Source: Epithemia pelagica
Lineage: Eukaryota; Bacillariophyta; Bacillariophyceae; Surirellales; Surirellaceae
Direction: 5' to 3'
Assembly: GCA_946965045.2 (NCBI GenBank)
Contig: OX337228.1
Location: forward strand, 434,001 to 498,000
DNA: 64,000 bases
Below the pieces are notes generated by a model. The model saw only the letters and a list, made by a program, of their open reading frames with translations, was not told where the DNA came from and searched no databases. Shown one piece after another: positions 41,790 to 52,407 of the stretch; position 1 is the first letter of the stretch; each line of letters opens with the position of its first letter. A program made the position numbers and the translations under genes.

Positions 41790-43412
41790 ATGGTACTGAC
41801 TGTTAACCAAACGACATCTTTCTTTCGCGATGCCGACCAAATGGGCATTCCACAGGCTACTGTAACTCAACTTCAAGTTGAGGGAATCACGACACTTTCC
41901 GACTTAGCTGACTTCGATAAGGATACGCTCCAGCAAGTAGCGGACAATCTCAGGAAACCGGGAGGAAGGATCCCAGATCCAACCCCTGGTGCGGCCCCTG
42001 GAGCAACAATCCCTACACCATCCTTCGTTTTTGGTGCCAAATCCCAGCATCGCCTATCTGTGGCATGCGAACTGGTCAGGTACTACAATACTGTTGGGCG
42101 TGACATGACAGCAAACAACATGCGTTGGACCCAGGTCATGAAGAATTTTGAGTCACAGTGGAAGGCATTGAAGTCACGGAAGGAAGGGGATGAACCCGAA
42201 ACTCCCAAGATCAGCAAGGCATTGCCAATCATGAAATGGACCAAAGCTTTCCAAGATTATCTCAATCGTGTGATTGGAGTGAGAACAATCCCTCTAGCTT
42301 ATGTCACCAGACAAGAGGTGGATGTTCCAGTCGTACCGCCAGTACAAGCAGCCAATAAGCCCCATTCGACGGAGTATGGCTCAATTGAAGTTGAACTTGT
42401 GGCGCGTGCATCCCATGACCATGAATTGTACCGTGAAGATAATGCGGCAGTATACTACCACCTCGAGGAAGCAACTAGAGGGCCGACGTATGCGGCATCC
42501 ATCAAGCCCTATCAGCGAGGAAAAGATGGTCGAGGTGCCTGTATGGCACTTACAAGTCAGTATGCTGGTCAGGATAAGTGGGAGGCAGAGATCAAACAAC
42601 AAGACGATCTCCTCCACCAACGTGTATGGAAAGGACAAAGCAGTTTTCCACTCGAGGGTTTCATCGCACAGCATCGAAATGCTTATGTTTCTATGCAGCA
42701 ATGTGCTGAACACGTATCTTACCAGTTGCCCAACGAGCACACACGTGTTGGCTATCTATTGGAAGGCATCCAATGTTCTGATGCCGGACTCCAAGCAGCC
42801 ATGGCAAGTGTCCGAACGGACAATGACCCTAATGGCATGCGAAACAATTTTGAATCTGCCGCTGCCCATCTGCTACCGTATGATCCGGTGGCCAAGAAGA
42901 GGGCCGCAGCGAGTAACAATAAACGAAGTGCAGCTCAGATTTCGTCCGTCGAGGCAGATGAGGAACAAGCACCGACGACGGCCGAGGTAGGCTCAACCAC
43001 TACACAGCCAAAGAAAACAAGCATTGGGAAAACAGGTGTGCATCTTCGTTACCACACCCCTGCTGAGTACGACAAACTCACCAATGCCCAAAAAGATGAA
43101 CTTCGACTCTGGCGCGAGTCAAAGCCGAAGAAGAAGAATGGCGACGGAAAATCCAATAGTGGGAAGAATGGCAAAACCAAGTCGGCTAAACGCCAATTGG
43201 CATCCGTGGTGGCAAACAAGCTCAAGAAGTTTGCTCAAAAGGCAGAGGAGGAAGAACAGGCCAATGATTTGCAGGCTCAAATTGCCTCTATCGTTCAAGC
43301 CACCATGCAATCACAGTTGGCTCTTCCCCCGCCACCCTCGACCGCCAACCCACAACCACCTAAGAAATCTACCACCCTCCAGGCGATCCTTAAACAGGCG
43401 AAGCAAGCCTGA
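41790..43412 (+). CDS. Copia element 2 Gag
   Basis: 540 aa from the ATG at 41790 (MVLTVNQTTSFFRDADQM). It starts with a small helical domain (GIPQATVTQLQVEGITTLSDL, ending RKPGGRI) reminiscent of a SAM or helix-hairpin-helix fold. A large helical capsid-like region follows (about residues 90-380). A Lys-rich C-terminus (KPKKKNGDGKSNSGKNGK, near residue 450) could bind RNA in place of a CCHC knuckle. It ends at the TGA at 43410-43412. The same frame then stays open for 512 codons of pol, so Gag may be extended by readthrough. Confidence 0.88.
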   Translation: MVLTVNQTTSFFRDADQMGIPQATVTQLQVEGITTLSDLADFDKDTLQQVADNLRKPGGRIPDPTPGAAPGATIPTPSFVFGAKSQHRLSVACELVRYYNTVGRDMTANNMRWTQVMKNFESQWKALKSRKEGDEPETPKISKALPIMKWTKAFQDYLNRVIGVRTIPLAYVTRQEVDVPVVPPVQAANKPHSTEYGSIEVELVARASHDHELYREDNAAVYYHLEEATRGPTYAASIKPYQRGKDGRGACMALTSQYAGQDKWEAEIKQQDDLLHQRVWKGQSSFPLEGFIAQHRNAYVSMQQCAEHVSYQLPNEHTRVGYLLEGIQCSDAGLQAAMASVRTDNDPNGMRNNFESAAAHLLPYDPVAKKRAAASNNKRSAAQISSVEADEEQAPTTAEVGSTTTQPKKTSIGKTGVHLRYHTPAEYDKLTNAQKDELRLWRESKPKKKNGDGKSNSGKNGKTKSAKRQLASVVANKLKKFAQKAEEEEQANDLQAQIASIVQATMQSQLALPPPPSTANPQPPKKSTTLQAILKQAKQA

Positions 43413-43474
43413 CGGGGTCCGGCCATACCTCTCATTTCCTCATCATTGAGAGGAGGTGAGGTATTGCAGCCGGA
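43410..43474 (+). promoter_or_regulatory. Candidate UGA readthrough signal between gag and pol
   Basis: The gag stop is TGA followed immediately by CGGGG, the UGA-CGG context used for readthrough by several plus-strand RNA viruses. Five bases downstream a stem can form: TCCGGC (43418-43423) pairs with GCCGGA (43469-43474), and inside it CCTCTCA (43428-43434) pairs with TGAGAGG (43447-43453), with ATA/TAT pairing between. No other stop separates gag from pol in this frame. Function is inferred from context and structure. Confidence 0.65.
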
Positions 43475-44951
43475 TGCCAAGCAGTGGGACCCAGGCAAAT
43501 GCGAATGCATGTGCAAGTCTAAATTTCAAATTCCTAATCGTTGTTTCGCTGCAGTGGCGGCTGCAACGGCAAGCAATGATGAAGAAATGACCGACATGGA
43601 AGATCATGTTGGTGGTCACCGCACCGAACTGGACAGCCATGCAAACATGCCCGTCGTTGGACGGCATGCGTATGTAATAAACAACTCTGGAAAAAAGGTC
43701 GACGTCAGTCCGTTCACTCCGCAATACAAGTCTATGGAGGCGGAATTGGTTGATGCAATTGTACGCTACGATTGTCCCTACAGTGGGAAGACCTTCTTGT
43801 TAGTCATTCTGAATGCTATTCGGGTGGTGGCAATGGCTAACAATCTCATCCCTCCGTTCGTGTTGCGAGAAGCTGGGATCAAGGTCAACGAACGAGCCAA
43901 GATCCACACGGACGACCCAACGACGGACGACCATGCAATAATCTTTCCAACGACTGGATTCAAGATCCCTCTAAATCTATGGGGAGTCTTCTCTTATTTC
44001 TCAACCAATATGCCAACTGAGGATGATCTGTTGGCCGGACATGATGTCTATGTCCTAACACCAAACCAATGGAACCCTCACTCAGACGCATATGAGCAAA
44101 ACGAGGCTAGCATCATGGACTGGGAAGGAAATATCAAGGAGAGGAAAGACCAAGTAAGGGTTGTGATCGAGGACCTACCAGACGGAGAAAATGATAAAGC
44201 TTATCGAGTGTCATCAATGGAAGCCTTTATAGTGGATAAGGGATGTGCCCGAAACCACCATTGGCAAAACCACATGGAAGAAAAGAGAGGAGATACCAAG
44301 ATTGAACCATGTGATGACGTGTGTCTCCATCTGTCTAATGTGTCGTCGGTCCTGGTGGAGCCACTCATGGCTCTCAGAATGGAGGAAAGGATGGTGCATG
44401 GACATGAGGCCATGACCATTGGTGCGACAACGGTGGCAGAGACCTCCGAATATCTTGTGGAGACGGTCGACGACGACGACAGCGATGCAGATATCCATAA
44501 AGATAGTGAGGAGGAAGAGGACATCGACCTGGAACAAATTGACGAAATGGATTGGGATCAATTCTTTGTTTCTGGGGTGCAAGCTGGAAAGTCGCGTGGC
44601 ATCGATGCTGAACACTTGTCCAAGGTCTGGCGTATCAGCCATGATGATGCCAAAAGGACGATCGACATTACGACCCAGCACGGTCAACGACCGACCAACC
44701 CAACCTTGTCTCAAAATTATGGGACCAACGATCGGATGTTGCGATATCGCCGTATCAAGGAATATTTTTATATGGATACCTTCTTTGCTACCAAGAAAGG
44801 GGGCAAGTCCTCGAGAGGTAACACGTGCTGTCAGCTATTCGTCACTGACAAAGGTTTCATGCATGTGGTACCAATGAAACGTAAATCCGAGGTGCTCATG
44901 GCAGTTAAGATGTTTGCCAAGGAAATTGGGGCGCCAGATGCAATTGTGTGA
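43413..44951 (+). CDS. Copia element 2 pol, protease and integrase N-terminal part (readthrough frame)
   Basis: Open in the gag frame from the codon after TGA to 44951. No ATG lies near the start, so it needs readthrough or another recoding route. The protease position reads ELDSHANMPVVG (Asp-Ser-His in place of DSG). A long linker follows with an acidic stretch (EEEEDIDLEQIDEMDWDQFF). Integrase starts with an H..H-like region and the first catalytic Asp in YFYMDTFFATKKG. The frame closes at GAPDAIV-stop, where a GT appears to be missing from a GTGTGT run. Pol continues in frame +1 from about 44940. Confidence 0.85.
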   Translation, partial: RGPAIPLISSSLRGGEVLQPDAKQWDPGKCECMCKSKFQIPNRCFAAVAAATASNDEEMTDMEDHVGGHRTELDSHANMPVVGRHAYVINNSGKKVDVSPFTPQYKSMEAELVDAIVRYDCPYSGKTFLLVILNAIRVVAMANNLIPPFVLREAGIKVNERAKIHTDDPTTDDHAIIFPTTGFKIPLNLWGVFSYFSTNMPTEDDLLAGHDVYVLTPNQWNPHSDAYEQNEASIMDWEGNIKERKDQVRVVIEDLPDGENDKAYRVSSMEAFIVDKGCARNHHWQNHMEEKRGDTKIEPCDDVCLHLSNVSSVLVEPLMALRMEERMVHGHEAMTIGATTVAETSEYLVETVDDDDSDADIHKDSEEEEDIDLEQIDEMDWDQFFVSGVQAGKSRGIDAEHLSKVWRISHDDAKRTIDITTQHGQRPTNPTLSQNYGTNDRMLRYRRIKEYFYMDTFFATKKGGKSSRGNTCCQLFVTDKGFMHVVPMKRKSEVLMAVKMFAKEIGAPDAIV

Positions 44952-47946
44952 TATGTCAAAAGAACAGACAAGTGCTGACATGCGAGTGTTCCTCAACGAC
45001 ATAGGAACCACTCTTCGTGCTCTCGAGGAAGGGACACCGTGGGCGAACAAGGCCGAGCTGTATATCAAGCTGACCAAAGAGGCCGTTCGCAAGGATATGC
45101 GAGAAACCAATTCACCCCTTGTGTTTTGGGATTTTTGTCTGGAGAGGAGAGTGAGGATTTATAACCTCACTGCTCGTGACTACATCACAGTCCGTGGGAC
45201 AAACCCACACACTGCAACCTTGGGCGTCGATGGAGACATTTCTAGCATTGGGCAATTTGTGTGGTATGAATGGTGTTACTTCCGAGAACACACAGCAAAA
45301 TTTCCCCACAACCAGGAAGTCTTGGGGAGGGTTTTGGGACCTGCCCGAGGGGAGGGCAACGCCATGGCACAGTGGGTGCTCAAAGCAAATGGCAACGTTG
45401 TCCCACGTCGGTCCGTCCGACCCCTCCACACTGCCGAGTTGCACAGTGCCAGCGAACGATCCAAGCGTGAAGCTTTCACAGCTTTGATCGAGAGGAGGCA
45501 TGGCACCTCCATACAACCACCTCCCTCCAACGACGACGACAAATTTTATGATCCGTATGAGGACGATGAACAACCGCAATTTACAACTCCGGACATAGAA
45601 GACACCGTCGACAGCACGGGCAAGCTCCTGAACCAATGCCCTGCGTATGACCGAATGATCAACGCCGAAGTCCAAATGCAAATTGGCGACGACATCAGTA
45701 AGGGAGTGGTTAAGAGGAGAGCCCTTGGTGCTGATGGGAAAACAACTGGCAAGTATCACGACGATCCATACAGCAATTCCATTCTATACGAGGTTGAGTT
45801 CATGGATGGACAAGTAAGGGAATATGCTGCCAACGTCATTGCTGAGGGCATGTTGGCCGAGGTCGACACCGATGGAAACCATATGCGACTGATGGAAGGA
45901 ATAGTCGACTGGAAGAAGGATGAAGCCCTGGCCGTCCCGAAACATGACAAATACGTCTACGACAGACGCGGCAGACGAAGAATGAGAAAGACCACCAGAG
46001 GATGGTGGCTGCTAGTCAAGTGGAAGGATGAATCCGAATCTTGGCAACGATTGGCATACATGAAGGAGTCATACCCCGTTGAAACGGCCGAGTTTGCGGT
46101 GGCACGCGGATTGGATGATGAGCCAGCCTTTCTTTGGTGGGCCAAGTCGACACTAAGGAGGAGGGATGCCATCATATTGGCGTTGAAGACACGTGCCCGA
46201 CAGATAAGGCACAAGTATGGGATAGAAATACCCACAAGTGTTGAGCATGCGAAGGAACTCGACAAGAAGAACGGAAATGATTTCTGGATGAAGGCTCTGG
46301 CAAAAGAGATGTATAATGTCGGAATTGCCTTTGAGATCTTGGACGCAGGAGAGAAGGCGCCAAATGGTTGGCATCTGGTAACCGGACACCTGGTCTGGGA
46401 CGTGAAGATGGATTTCACGAGGAAGGCCAGGTGGGTCCTTGATGGACACAAGACACCGGACCCTGAGGGGTCGACCTTCGCCGGTGTAGTATCCAGAGAG
46501 AGCGTGCGGATAGCGTTCACGTACGCCGCCTTAGACGGACTGGATGTATTCGCCGCAGACATTCGAAATGCTTATCTGCAGGCGCCATCGTCAAGGAGGG
46601 ACTACATTATATGTGGCCCTGAGTTTGGGATCGAAAACGTGGGCAAGGTTGCGCTTGTGTATCGGGCACTCTATGGAGGGAAAACCGCTGGCAAGGACTT
46701 TATAAATCATCTGAGATCTTGCATGAGTCATCTTGGTTTTCAATCCTGTCCGGCAGATCCGGATGTGTGGATGCGACCAGCGGAGAAGTCCGACGGCACA
46801 CCCTACTACGAGTATGTTCTACTCTACGTTGACGATGCCCTGGCGATTGGCGAAAGGGCTGAGAAAATACTACGTGAGGAGATTGGTAGATACTTTGAGT
46901 TGAAAGAGGAGTCGGTTGGCCCTCCGAGTATATACCTTGGTGGAAAAGTACGCAAGGTCGTGCTTGAGAATGGAGCAGAGGCATGGGCCTTCAGCTCTTC
47001 ACAGTATGTGCAAGCCGCCGTAAGGAATGTGGAGGACCACCTGGTGAAAGGGGAGAATAAGAAATGGACGCTGCCAAGCAAGGCAGATACACCGATGAAA
47101 ACAAGTTATCGGGCGGAACTCGATGTCTCCCCGGAGTTAACGCCATCGGATGCCTCCTACTACCAGTCCCTCATCGGTGTCCTGAGGTGGATCGTGGAAT
47201 TGGGCAGGGTTGACATTTGCCTGGAGGTATCTGTCTTGTCCTCCCATCTTGCTCTACCGAGGGAAGGACACATGCAACAAGTCTTGCAGGTATTTGCATA
47301 CCTCAAGAAGTTCCACAATGCGGAGCTCGTGTACGATCCAAGCGACCCCATTGTGAATGAAGCCGATTTCGAGAGAAAGGATTGGACGGCTTCAGAGTTT
47401 GGCCATATCGATGGCAAGGAAGAGCTCCCTCCCAATATGCCAGAGCCACGAGGAATGGGATTCGTCGTCCGTGCCAAGGTTGATGCTGATCATGCCTCTG
47501 ACACCCTTTCTAGACGATCTCGAACAGGGTTCCTAGTTTATCTAAATTCGGCACTGGTATATTGGTGGAGCAAGAAACAAACGTCTATCGAGTCCTCATC
47601 TTTTGGATCAGAGTTTATAGCGATGAAGCAATGCTGCGAGTATCTACGAGGACTACGATACAAGTTGAGAATGCTTGGAATACCGTGCGACGGTCCAAGT
47701 CTCATCTATGGTGACAATCAGTCAGTGTTGGCGAACACAACAATACCGGACTCAGCTCTGAAGAAGAAGAGTCAGTCCATTGCATATCATTTTGTACGAG
47801 AAGGAGTGGCAAGGGATGAATGGAGAACGACCTACATCAATACTCATGACAATGAAGCCGACCTATTGACGAAGGTTTTACCAAATGGGGAGAAGAGACG
47901 AGGCTTCGTTCGAAATTTGCTCCATCACATCTTTGGTGCAGAATGA
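44914..47946 (+). CDS. Copia element 2 pol, integrase C-terminal part, RT and RNase H
   Basis: Continues the integrase with Asp in LCDMSKEQTS and Glu in KAELYIKLTKEAVR. RT shows FAADIRNAYLQAP and LLYVDDALAIG (about codon 638 of this frame). RNase H shows KVDADHASD, SSSFGSEFIAMK and YGDNQSVLAN. It ends at 47946 with no further lesions. It is joined to the preceding pol frame by a 2-nt deletion or equivalent shift near 44945, inside the catalytic core where recoding would be unusual. This copy is probably inactive for that reason alone. Confidence 0.9.
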   Translation: MPRKLGRQMQLCDMSKEQTSADMRVFLNDIGTTLRALEEGTPWANKAELYIKLTKEAVRKDMRETNSPLVFWDFCLERRVRIYNLTARDYITVRGTNPHTATLGVDGDISSIGQFVWYEWCYFREHTAKFPHNQEVLGRVLGPARGEGNAMAQWVLKANGNVVPRRSVRPLHTAELHSASERSKREAFTALIERRHGTSIQPPPSNDDDKFYDPYEDDEQPQFTTPDIEDTVDSTGKLLNQCPAYDRMINAEVQMQIGDDISKGVVKRRALGADGKTTGKYHDDPYSNSILYEVEFMDGQVREYAANVIAEGMLAEVDTDGNHMRLMEGIVDWKKDEALAVPKHDKYVYDRRGRRRMRKTTRGWWLLVKWKDESESWQRLAYMKESYPVETAEFAVARGLDDEPAFLWWAKSTLRRRDAIILALKTRARQIRHKYGIEIPTSVEHAKELDKKNGNDFWMKALAKEMYNVGIAFEILDAGEKAPNGWHLVTGHLVWDVKMDFTRKARWVLDGHKTPDPEGSTFAGVVSRESVRIAFTYAALDGLDVFAADIRNAYLQAPSSRRDYIICGPEFGIENVGKVALVYRALYGGKTAGKDFINHLRSCMSHLGFQSCPADPDVWMRPAEKSDGTPYYEYVLLYVDDALAIGERAEKILREEIGRYFELKEESVGPPSIYLGGKVRKVVLENGAEAWAFSSSQYVQAAVRNVEDHLVKGENKKWTLPSKADTPMKTSYRAELDVSPELTPSDASYYQSLIGVLRWIVELGRVDICLEVSVLSSHLALPREGHMQQVLQVFAYLKKFHNAELVYDPSDPIVNEADFERKDWTASEFGHIDGKEELPPNMPEPRGMGFVVRAKVDADHASDTLSRRSRTGFLVYLNSALVYWWSKKQTSIESSSFGSEFIAMKQCCEYLRGLRYKLRMLGIPCDGPSLIYGDNQSVLANTTIPDSALKKKSQSIAYHFVREGVARDEWRTTYINTHDNEADLLTKVLPNGEKRRGFVRNLLHHIFGAE

Positions 47947-48087
47947 TTGATAAGTGGAGTACGGATGAACGGAACCACTTGGTTGGATGGAGGTGGATGT
48001 AGCCATGGAGTGAACCACCTAGGAATGAACAAGACCACAATGCGGATACAACTCAACATTGCAACGGCAAGGTTGATTTGAGAGGAG

Positions 48088-48250
48088 TGTTGAAATTGTG
48101 GCCGTTATTTGGCAATGCATGACAAATGTGTCGAAACTACCCCGGCTATGTGGCCGATTTTGGTTGGAGCTGTGTAAGACTCCCACCTGTGGATCAGGGT
48201 AGATTTCATGTAACGAGTGTATAATTTTTCTGATAAGCGAACTTTTAGTA
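48088..48250 (+). repeat. 3' LTR of Copia element 2
   Basis: 163 bp, identical by eye to 41581-41743. Followed by AATGGCCATC. Confidence 0.88.
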
Positions 48251-49585
48251 AATGGCCATCAGAATTTCTGGTAGGTTAGCTACGTACAGACCAGATTCGG
48301 CAATGGAATCATACTAACCATATCTAGTAGTGTCTACGAGTACCTACTAGCTAGAGCAATGCAATAGAAGTAGATACAAAAGGTTTCTGGCAATAGAGTA
48401 ACTTGCCGTAGATGATACGGACTGTCTCTCTTGTGGTTGTTACTACATTTTGTAGAACAGAAAAGGGAAAGGATGAAAAAGCAGAGCCCATACCATGTAG
48501 GTCGACTTTGAGGATGCTCCAGGAAAGAGGCACGTCCGGCAGGATCCCTTGCCAGCACCACCCATGCCACCCGTGGATCAACAACCAACCATGGAGATGT
48601 ATAGGGTATGGGGTAAGTGTCGAATGATACAACAGTGCAGTCCAATTTAGAACTGTTCTATGGTTAGCCGGACCCTTTGCTTCCCTGTAGGGTTTAAGCT
48701 AGCCAGGTTGATTGATGAGGATTCATCTACTGGCAACCGATGGAAATAGCAATACATGAACATGGCAGTCACTATAGCTATACATTACACTGGGAGTAGG
48801 CAGAGAAGGTTGATACCTCTCGTACATTAGCTACCAGAAACACTCTTGTTTCCAGTCGGGTGCAAGTATGTGGATTGCCACCACGGAATGGAAAAGTGGG
48901 AGGTAAAAATGATGGATTTGGTCCCAGTGGTTTGGAGTCAAAGATAATTGACTTCTTAAACACATGAGTCATCCCACGATTCCACCATTGTGTCGGAAGG
49001 TGAGCAGTAGCTATTGTAGACATTCTGGCTCGAAAGTACGGAAACCAGAGGCTGAAATGAACAGTAGACCTTTCACTGTATCCACAACCTTTGCCATGTT
49101 GGTTTTATTGTATAGCCATCATCGGAATACTGGTCCTTTGCCAAGTCGAACCAAGCCCAAGCCAATGGAGTACTTTGTTTCACTCAAAAACTTGAAATCT
49201 CCTTTGTGACGACGGGTAGTTTTCGCAACTAAGCCATAGTCTTCCTATACTGGAAGTCCTCAGTAGAAGCAAGATTCCAAATTCCATGCCCTACATACGT
49301 AGTTGGTACATTTCTCTACATACGTAAATATACGTAGACTAGTACTGGATGGTCGCTGTGGCCATCAATACTTCTAGGGAAGAATGGTTGGGGGGCTCGG
49401 GATTCTGGTTGGGGAAAAGACCATCGTTCATCTCTCCGGGACCAGGACTTGTCGCCCTTTTGGTCTTGGCCAAACGTAGGGGTTGGCGTTATTTTTTGTG
49501 ACGCGAGTATAAGAGGTCGACAGGCTCTGACGCGCGACGTCCTCCCTCCCGGCGCAAACGATTACCCTTTCCCTCGACAAAACCT
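48251..49585. other. No recognised gene
   Basis: Short frames only, on both strands, without recognisable domains. A small direct repeat of CTACATACGTA words lies at about 49290-49340. The region separates Copia element 2 from the right segmental duplication. Confidence 0.45.
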
Positions 49586-49664
49586 TACCCCCAAGCAGGG
49601 GTGAGTGAGTCCCGCGTGATCGAATACGCTGCGCTTGTATTCCCTTACTCACCCCCAAGGCGCG
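49586..49664. mobile_element. Orphan left end of a MULE-like element
   Basis: TACCCCCAAGCAGGGGTGAG at 49586 and the inner CTCACCCCCAAGGCGCG (49648-49664) match the terminal hairpin of the elements at 3562-4661 and 10512-13718. GGGGTGAGTGAG pairs with CTTACTCACCCC. I found no right end or target duplication, so this is a truncated end lying about 340 bp upstream of the copy B gene start. Confidence 0.7.
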
Positions 49665-52174
49665 TCGGCTGCTCCCAATTTTGACACAAACTCAGAACAA
49701 CCACAACGCAAACACCACGAGGCCCATCTGGCTGTGGATGTAACAACACCCATGGACCCTCCCAAGTCCAACCGTGTTGTCCATGCTGTCTCTAACAACC
49801 CAAGGGACATTCCTGGCGCTGCAATTGCTGGTGCGCACACTTTCATTCCAAACACAACGCTACCGCGACGAATCCTCCAAACGTACAGCAATCAACGATA
49901 CCAACGCATCCTTGCGAATGACAATGCACTACACAACACAAACAAACGATCCTACAAAGGAGGCGGTGCCGACAACAACACGGCCATCGTCTCCCAAGAA
50001 AATGTCCGTCCAACGATGTGCTCACTTGTACTTGGCCGCAGCGGCCCAACGGAACAACAAAGGAGGGGGGTACCAAACAAACCCAAAACAAAATAGAACC
50101 CATCCAAATGCATATATTTTAGAGTGGGTATCACCAAACTTGCTGTAGAACCATGATAAAACGTTCAGGCTGAAAAAATAGTGGACTCTCACTGGTTGCG
50201 TGTCGTATCACTCAGTTCCTTACTTCAAAGTCCCAACTTGGTTCTACGCATCCTGAGAGTCACCAGGTACATTTTGGTGGCAGCCTTGGAACAAGAACAA
50301 CCACAACCGCAAACACAGAACAAAACCACCACCAATAATACAAAAGATACTCATCATGCGCCGGTCTTGAACTTTGTGGCCGAAATTGTGGAATGTGCCT
50401 TCCACAATCGAGGTGCCGACCGAATTTCGGGAAAGGTCCAACGCTTTGTGCGACAAACGGGTTTGCCACATGCCGCTGTGTAACGAATTGCCTGTGTCGT
50501 GTTTCAAGCCATGGCCTATGAAAACATGTTGGCCTTTGAAGTCGGCAACAATACCTTGCTCATTCGGGATTTACAACAAGCCGGTGCGTCTCCACCCCAT
50601 TCCTGGTTCGGACCCAGTCCCCATATCGGTCAAGACCGGTGTATTTTGAATACGCAGAAAATTGTGCAAATGGTCCTGGAAATTGTGGAACCCAACCAAA
50701 AGCTCATTGGGAGACCGGGCTTTTGGGGCATTGAATTTGACGAACTCCGTCGTCCGGCCACGGGCATTCGGGGAGATTTAGACGAAACCTTGGCGGGAAA
50801 AATTCTACCCGAAGTGATTGCCATTGCGTGGGCCGCTCCCTGGCACCAATTGCCGGAGGTCCCACAACTCCTCCCAGTCCTCCACATGCTGCATCAACTT
50901 GTCCGAACCCGTGGCCAGGACTGCACAGCGCCCGTTCCAGTCGCTCTCACGTTTGGTCTGCATGCCATGCTCACCGCCATTTTGGTCATTCAAGAAAATG
51001 GAGATTTGGCACGGTTGGCCTCGTACACCAAACAATCCTACAACAAACTCTTTTCGCAGTTGCAGCGGATACAGGAAGATCCTTCCAAATCATCCTCATC
51101 ATCGTCACCTGGAACACAGAATGCGCCCACCTTTTATGCCAATGTACAACTGTTTGGCAATGTAGTTCATTTTGTCCAGCCAGTGTCTGCCACAAACTAC
51201 GATGCTCGACTAGCCTTTTTGGATCCTTCCGAAACGGAGCGACTGGCCTTTTGGAACCCGGTAGTGGGTGGAGAGTACCTGCTGTATGGAACCTACATGT
51301 GCTCCATCGCTCTTGGGTCCGCTACCATTGATTCCTTGGGACAACTTCGAATGACCCTCCACTTGTATCATGCAATGAAATCCCAACTGTCTCCATCACA
51401 GATGGATGAACTAAAAGTACCCTTTCTGGAGAATCTCGACCAGGTCTTTTCCAAGACCAAGGCAATCTGGGTAGCAGGACGTGCCCTAGAAAAGGGTTCC
51501 TTTTCCAAACAGTTTTGGATGGCCTGGGGTATGAGCTCGACACAGGCATCCCAGCAGGCCTCTTCCTTATTGGGTGGTGACGAGCAGGAGCCTTTTGCTG
51601 CCTCTCTGCAACGACGTACACAAATGAATAGCCGATTGCCGGATCAAGGTCTCAGGTATGATGATGATGAGATATGCTGCGTTTTCCCTTTTTCCACTTT
51701 TCTGTGCTTTCTGGAGTGACATGTGTACATAGTATTGTAAAACACTCACAGAAACCAACGGTACTTTCATTGGTTTACAGGACACTGGAAGAAATCAAGC
51801 CGGAAGACTTTTGTTCGTCGTACCGTCGACTTGTGTTGCGCGATTGGACGCCAGACGATACTCTAGACGGTGAAGACGACGTCGTGGCGTACTCGGTTCC
51901 CCACAAAACGTCCAAAGAAGAACGAAAAAATCTGGCCTCCACCGAACAAATTATAGTCCAGATCAACACGTTGCGAGATAGCATGGATGAGGATGAAGAT
52001 TACGTACTCCCCATCAATTTCCCAGTTGTGAGCGGTATTTTACTAGAGTTTCTCCATGTACTTGGAGAAGGCATGGTATGTTTGGTTTTTCCTACCTCGT
52101 ATTCTCAATGCGTTTGAATTCGTGGCAATCGTAGTCTCACTTCTTTTTTCGTTCATGGGTGGGATCATGGATAC

Positions 52175-52407
52175 TGTTTAAACTCAAACAAAACCGTGCT
52201 GTAAAAGCAACTGTTTATAGGTTCTATTGAATTAGGTAATCTCCTTAGAATGAACCTCTCCTTCTTTCGTCTTCGTTCCTTTTCCGCTGCCACGTCGCCT
52301 GACTAAGATCCATCCTTCATTCTCCGGATCCATATCTTTAGTCGCTGATTGGTCCTTCACCTTCTCTGCAGCTATCTCACCTACCGTTTCCTGCTTATAC
52401 TTCAACA
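52175..52407 (-). repeat. 3' LTR of Copia element 3, encoding the pol C-terminus
   Basis: The gag-pol frame runs 176 nt into this LTR and stops at 52232, so the last 58 or so residues of pol are LTR-encoded. The 5' LTR (58091-58323) carries the same sequence with one difference. Confidence 0.9.

Larger units (their letters stand above)
41581..48250 (+). mobile_element. Full-length Ty1/copia element 2
   Basis: 163-bp LTRs (41581-41743 and 48088-48250) read identically, begin TGTTGAAATT and end TTTTAGTA, so termini are TG...TA rather than TG...CA. AATG flanks both sides (41577-41580 and 48251-48254), a possible 4-bp target duplication. A purine tract (GAGAGGAG) precedes the 3' LTR. Gag and pol share a frame separated by one UGA. 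Pol is broken once in the integrase. Identical LTRs indicate a very recent insertion. Confidence 0.92.

Noticed and set aside
44900-44960. Programmed frameshifting inside the integrase of Copia element 2
   Set aside because: It would fall within the catalytic core, has no heptamer-like slippery site, and a simple GT deletion explains it better.
49635-50096. A 153-codon frame overlapping the start of copy B
   Set aside because: It begins without an ATG inside a MULE end. The frame starting at 50002 gives a protein that continues smoothly into exon 2, so that frame is preferred.
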